Shown one piece after another: positions 22,425 to 24,178 of a stretch of DNA of 24,178 bases. Within the stretch, counting starts at the first letter, position 1. Each line of letters opens with the position of its first letter. The notes under the pieces are model-generated. The model saw nothing but the letters and a program-made list of their open reading frames with translations, ran no database searches and was not told where the DNA came from. The position numbers were made by a program, and so were the translations under genes. Source of the stretch: Porphyromonadaceae bacterium UBA3318 (lineage in GTDB: Bacteria; Bacteroidota; Bacteroidia; Bacteroidales; Muribaculaceae); NCBI GenBank assembly GCA_002361235.1, contig DESI01000046.1:1-24178 (forward strand), read 5' to 3'.

Positions 22425-23258
22425 ATGACAACTACAACAAGACTGTTCGCAGCCATCGCAATGGGCTGCGTCGCCTCAGCCTGGAACGTGGCTGTGGCCG
22501 AGACTCATGTCGCCAACGACAAGAGCGGAGTGCCCGGCATGACCGTCAGCATCAACGATGCCCGCATCCGCCACAGCGGCCAGGAAGTGATGTTCTATCC
22601 GATATTCCGTCAGACAGGCAACAAGAACATCGGCATTCTCAGCATCGACAACAACGACTACGCCTGGATCGACGACGAGGGCCCGATCGGCATCTATATG
22701 CCCGATACCATGGTAGAGGTCCCCTCGGACGGAGAACCGATCGCATCCTACGTGGAAGTCCGCGACGTGCCTCTGAACGCCACCGCATTCACGAAACTGA
22801 AGATAGTGGGCCGCGCCCCCGACTCGCCGAAAGTGTCCGACGACAACTACTACGGCGATTTCTCCTATACATTCTCCAACATCCCTATCCCGCAGTTCAA
22901 GAAGGTAGCGCCCGACGCGACCAAAGGCCTCCCCGGCGGTATGTTCACCGACAACGAGATCGAGCTGGCATTAATCGGCAGCGAAGTGATCAACGGCGAC
23001 GGCTACATTTACTTCACGCTGACCAACGTGGGCAGATCCAACAAGCAGATCCAGGCCAAGGACGGATACGCCACCACCCTGGACGGCGAACGCCTGTCCA
23101 CCACTGTCAAGATTCCCCAGACCCTGGACTCGGGCGACACCGTAAAGGGCACCCTCATCGTACCGGAATGGGCGAACCAAAAATTCAGCTCCGTCAAGCA
23201 CAACTTCTATGTGGGCGAGAAAGGCTTCAACTGGAGCCCGCAGCTGATACTGAAATAA
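22425..23258 (+). CDS. Secreted protein of unknown function
   Basis: The 277-residue protein has a signal peptide (MTTTTRLFAAIAMGCVASAW, then NVAVA). Its mature part is beta-rich with no Cys. Two-part features include PIFRQTGNKNIGILSIDNND and, later, IYFTLTNVGRSNKQIQAKDG, which reads like an Ig-like or DUF4352-like domain facing the periplasm or surface. The frame is open upstream to 21810, but that part is the shadow of trkH. The ATG at 22425 is chosen because a signal peptide starts there and a -7 box lies upstream. No sorting domain is seen at the C-terminus (WSPQLILK). The function is not recognised. Confidence 0.75.
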   Translation: MTTTTRLFAAIAMGCVASAWNVAVAETHVANDKSGVPGMTVSINDARIRHSGQEVMFYPIFRQTGNKNIGILSIDNNDYAWIDDEGPIGIYMPDTMVEVPSDGEPIASYVEVRDVPLNATAFTKLKIVGRAPDSPKVSDDNYYGDFSYTFSNIPIPQFKKVAPDATKGLPGGMFTDNEIELALIGSEVINGDGYIYFTLTNVGRSNKQIQAKDGYATTLDGERLSTTVKIPQTLDSGDTVKGTLIVPEWANQKFSSVKHNFYVGEKGFNWSPQLILK

Positions 23259-23280
23259 TCCGGGGTTCGTAAGTTAATAA

Positions 23281-23482
23281 TGGAATTAAAAGAAATTAGA
23301 CTTACAGAACTTTCTGGATACGTACTATCGGAATTTGTTGCCTCGAAGAGGCTGTTTCTCGATAACCCCACGATGGGCGGCGACAGCGACATCTGGTGTC
23401 GACCTTCGTGGAGATTGACCGGCGCGATGTAGCTTGGTCGGAGACCATGTCTCTGTACTACCGCGAAAGTCAATTGAAATAA
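23281..23482 (+). pseudogene. Probable gene remnant with a frameshift
   Basis: An ATG at 23281 opens a 50-codon frame (MELKEIRLTELSGYVLSEFV, continuing to NPTMGGDSDIW) that stops at 23433. From about 23397 another frame continues as STFVEIDRRDVAWSETMSLY, ending at 23482. Both pieces look protein-like and meet at one point, so a single-frame ancestor broken by an indel, or a fusion of two remnants, is the simplest reading. I cannot name the family. Confidence 0.35.
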
Positions 23483-23502
23483 TCCACTAAAATTATATCT
23501 TT

Positions 23503-23979
23503 ATGAAGCGAATACTGCTTTTATTGACAGCCGTCATTCTGTGCGGCACATTGACGATGAACGGCCAGGCCCGCAAAACGGCCAACAGACCGTCCGCCAA
23601 GGCCCGCACCTCATCCGCAGCCAAAGCCACGCCCAAAGCCAAAGCCGCGACTCCGGCCACCCCCGCCAGCGACCTGCCCCTGTTCTGCCTCAAAGGCAAG
23701 GTGAAGAAGCTGACAGAGAAAAAATTTATCTGGGGATATACGGATCCGGTATATGATTCTAACGGATACATCGATGAACAAAAGAGCAAAATGGGTCTTG
23801 AGTCTTGGGGATCAACCATATATTCATTTACTGAAGATGGCTTCCTAAGCGGTTATGAGACAATTGCTCCGGACGGCTCCCGTACTCCTCACGAATTTAC
23901 AACCGATGCCAAGGGCCGCTTGACCAAAGCCACATACGATGAAATGCTGGAAGGAGAAGAACTGATCATACGGGCATAA
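23503..23979 (+). CDS. Secreted protein of unknown function with Ala/Lys/Pro linker
   Basis: The 158-residue protein has a signal peptide (MKRILLLLTAVILCGTLTMN). A low-complexity linker rich in Ala, Lys, Thr and Pro follows (about 23-56), then a domain with LFCLKGKVKKLTEKKFIWGY and a later FTTDAKGRLTKATYDE that resembles one YD/RHS-like or MORN-like beta-hairpin unit. It could be a short exported binding protein or a truncated larger repeat protein. The linker part is GC-rich and the domain AT-richer. The function is not recognised. Confidence 0.65.
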   Translation: MKRILLLLTAVILCGTLTMNGQARKTANRPSAKARTSSAAKATPKAKAATPATPASDLPLFCLKGKVKKLTEKKFIWGYTDPVYDSNGYIDEQKSKMGLESWGSTIYSFTEDGFLSGYETIAPDGSRTPHEFTTDAKGRLTKATYDEMLEGEELIIRA

Positions 23980-24099
23980 AAACGAAGCGAGCAACGGTGT
24001 GAATGTCGGTTGGTCGTGAAAAGCGTTGATATTCAGTGCGTTTGTGGGTTAAAGAGGTGGACCGACGGGAAAAACGAAACGTGCAAAAACTTGAATTTG

Positions 24100-24178
24100 C
24101 TTTAATCGGGGTTTAATTTTGGGGGCAACCTGTTTAATGACCCTTTAATCGGGCTTTAACCGGGCTTTAATTGGCTTT
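24100..24178 (+). repeat. Short tandem repeat of 11-nt units reaching the window edge
   Basis: CTTTAATCGGG (24143-24153), CTTTAACCGGG (24154-24164) and CTTTAATTGG (24165-24174) follow one another, and CTTTAATCGGG also occurs at 24100-24110. The array is cut by the end of the window. The rest of 23980-24099 shows nothing I can support. Confidence 0.5.

Overview
The window looks like a chromosomal segment of a gut member of Bacteroidales, most likely a Muribaculaceae-type genome. The signs are Bacteroidota promoters (-33 TTTG and -7 TAnnTTTG) upstream of several genes, no Shine-Dalgarno pattern, C-terminal type-A sorting-like tails on large secreted proteins, a BspA-like leucine-rich-repeat protein, and a membrane sensor related to hybrid two-component systems. 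The assignment rests on gene content and promoter style, not on a marker gene.

Layout. (1) 61-6492: a large secreted protein with two complete CE7/AXE1 acetyl-esterase domains is transcribed leftward. It is divergent from a membrane-spanning beta-propeller/AraC regulator. The 168-bp gap holds an 18-bp direct repeat with a 21-bp period, a likely AraC-type operator, so the pair reads as a small sugar-ester-responsive module. (2) 6490-7587: a RelB/DinJ-like antitoxin overlaps a PIN-domain toxin, bordered on both sides by copies of a structured dispersed repeat. (3) 7588-12426: a leftward unit of a small P-loop-like protein, a 1270-aa LRR/Ig-like surface protein and a 182-aa secreted protein; its LRR part is visibly AT-rich. 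(4) 12427-14305: repeat-rich DNA around an ORF6N-PLD-like fusion gene, which lies between two copies of the same dispersed repeat. (5) 14306-17932: leftward genes for an AAA-ATPase/PD-(D/E)XK protein, a second ORF6N protein, an Asp-rich coiled-coil protein and a flavodoxin/two-[4Fe-4S] protein. The ATPase and ORF6N genes carry the same 44-bp promoter sequence. (6) 17968-19338: a strong promoter feeding only a 22-codon ORF, a second Asp-rich protein also ending in Asp-Asp-Trp, and a four-helix-bundle (S23-like) protein whose tail is written in 9-nt repeats that form a long inverted repeat with its own 3' UTR. (7) 19466-22284: trkA-trkH potassium uptake operon, GC-rich and housekeeping in character. 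(8) 22425-24178: two secreted proteins of unknown function, a probable gene remnant and the beginning of a short tandem repeat.

The best candidates for undescribed biology are: the four-helix gene with coding repeats and matching anti-repeats plus G-rich tracts on both sides; the twin-promoter ORF6N and ATPase-nuclease genes with nearby Asp-rich proteins ending in DDW; the dispersed structured repeat that abuts stop codons and brackets accessory cassettes; and the divergent tandem esterase and kinase-less membrane AraC regulator with a 21-bp-spaced operator. No rRNA, tRNA, CRISPR array, transposase or integrase was recognised.
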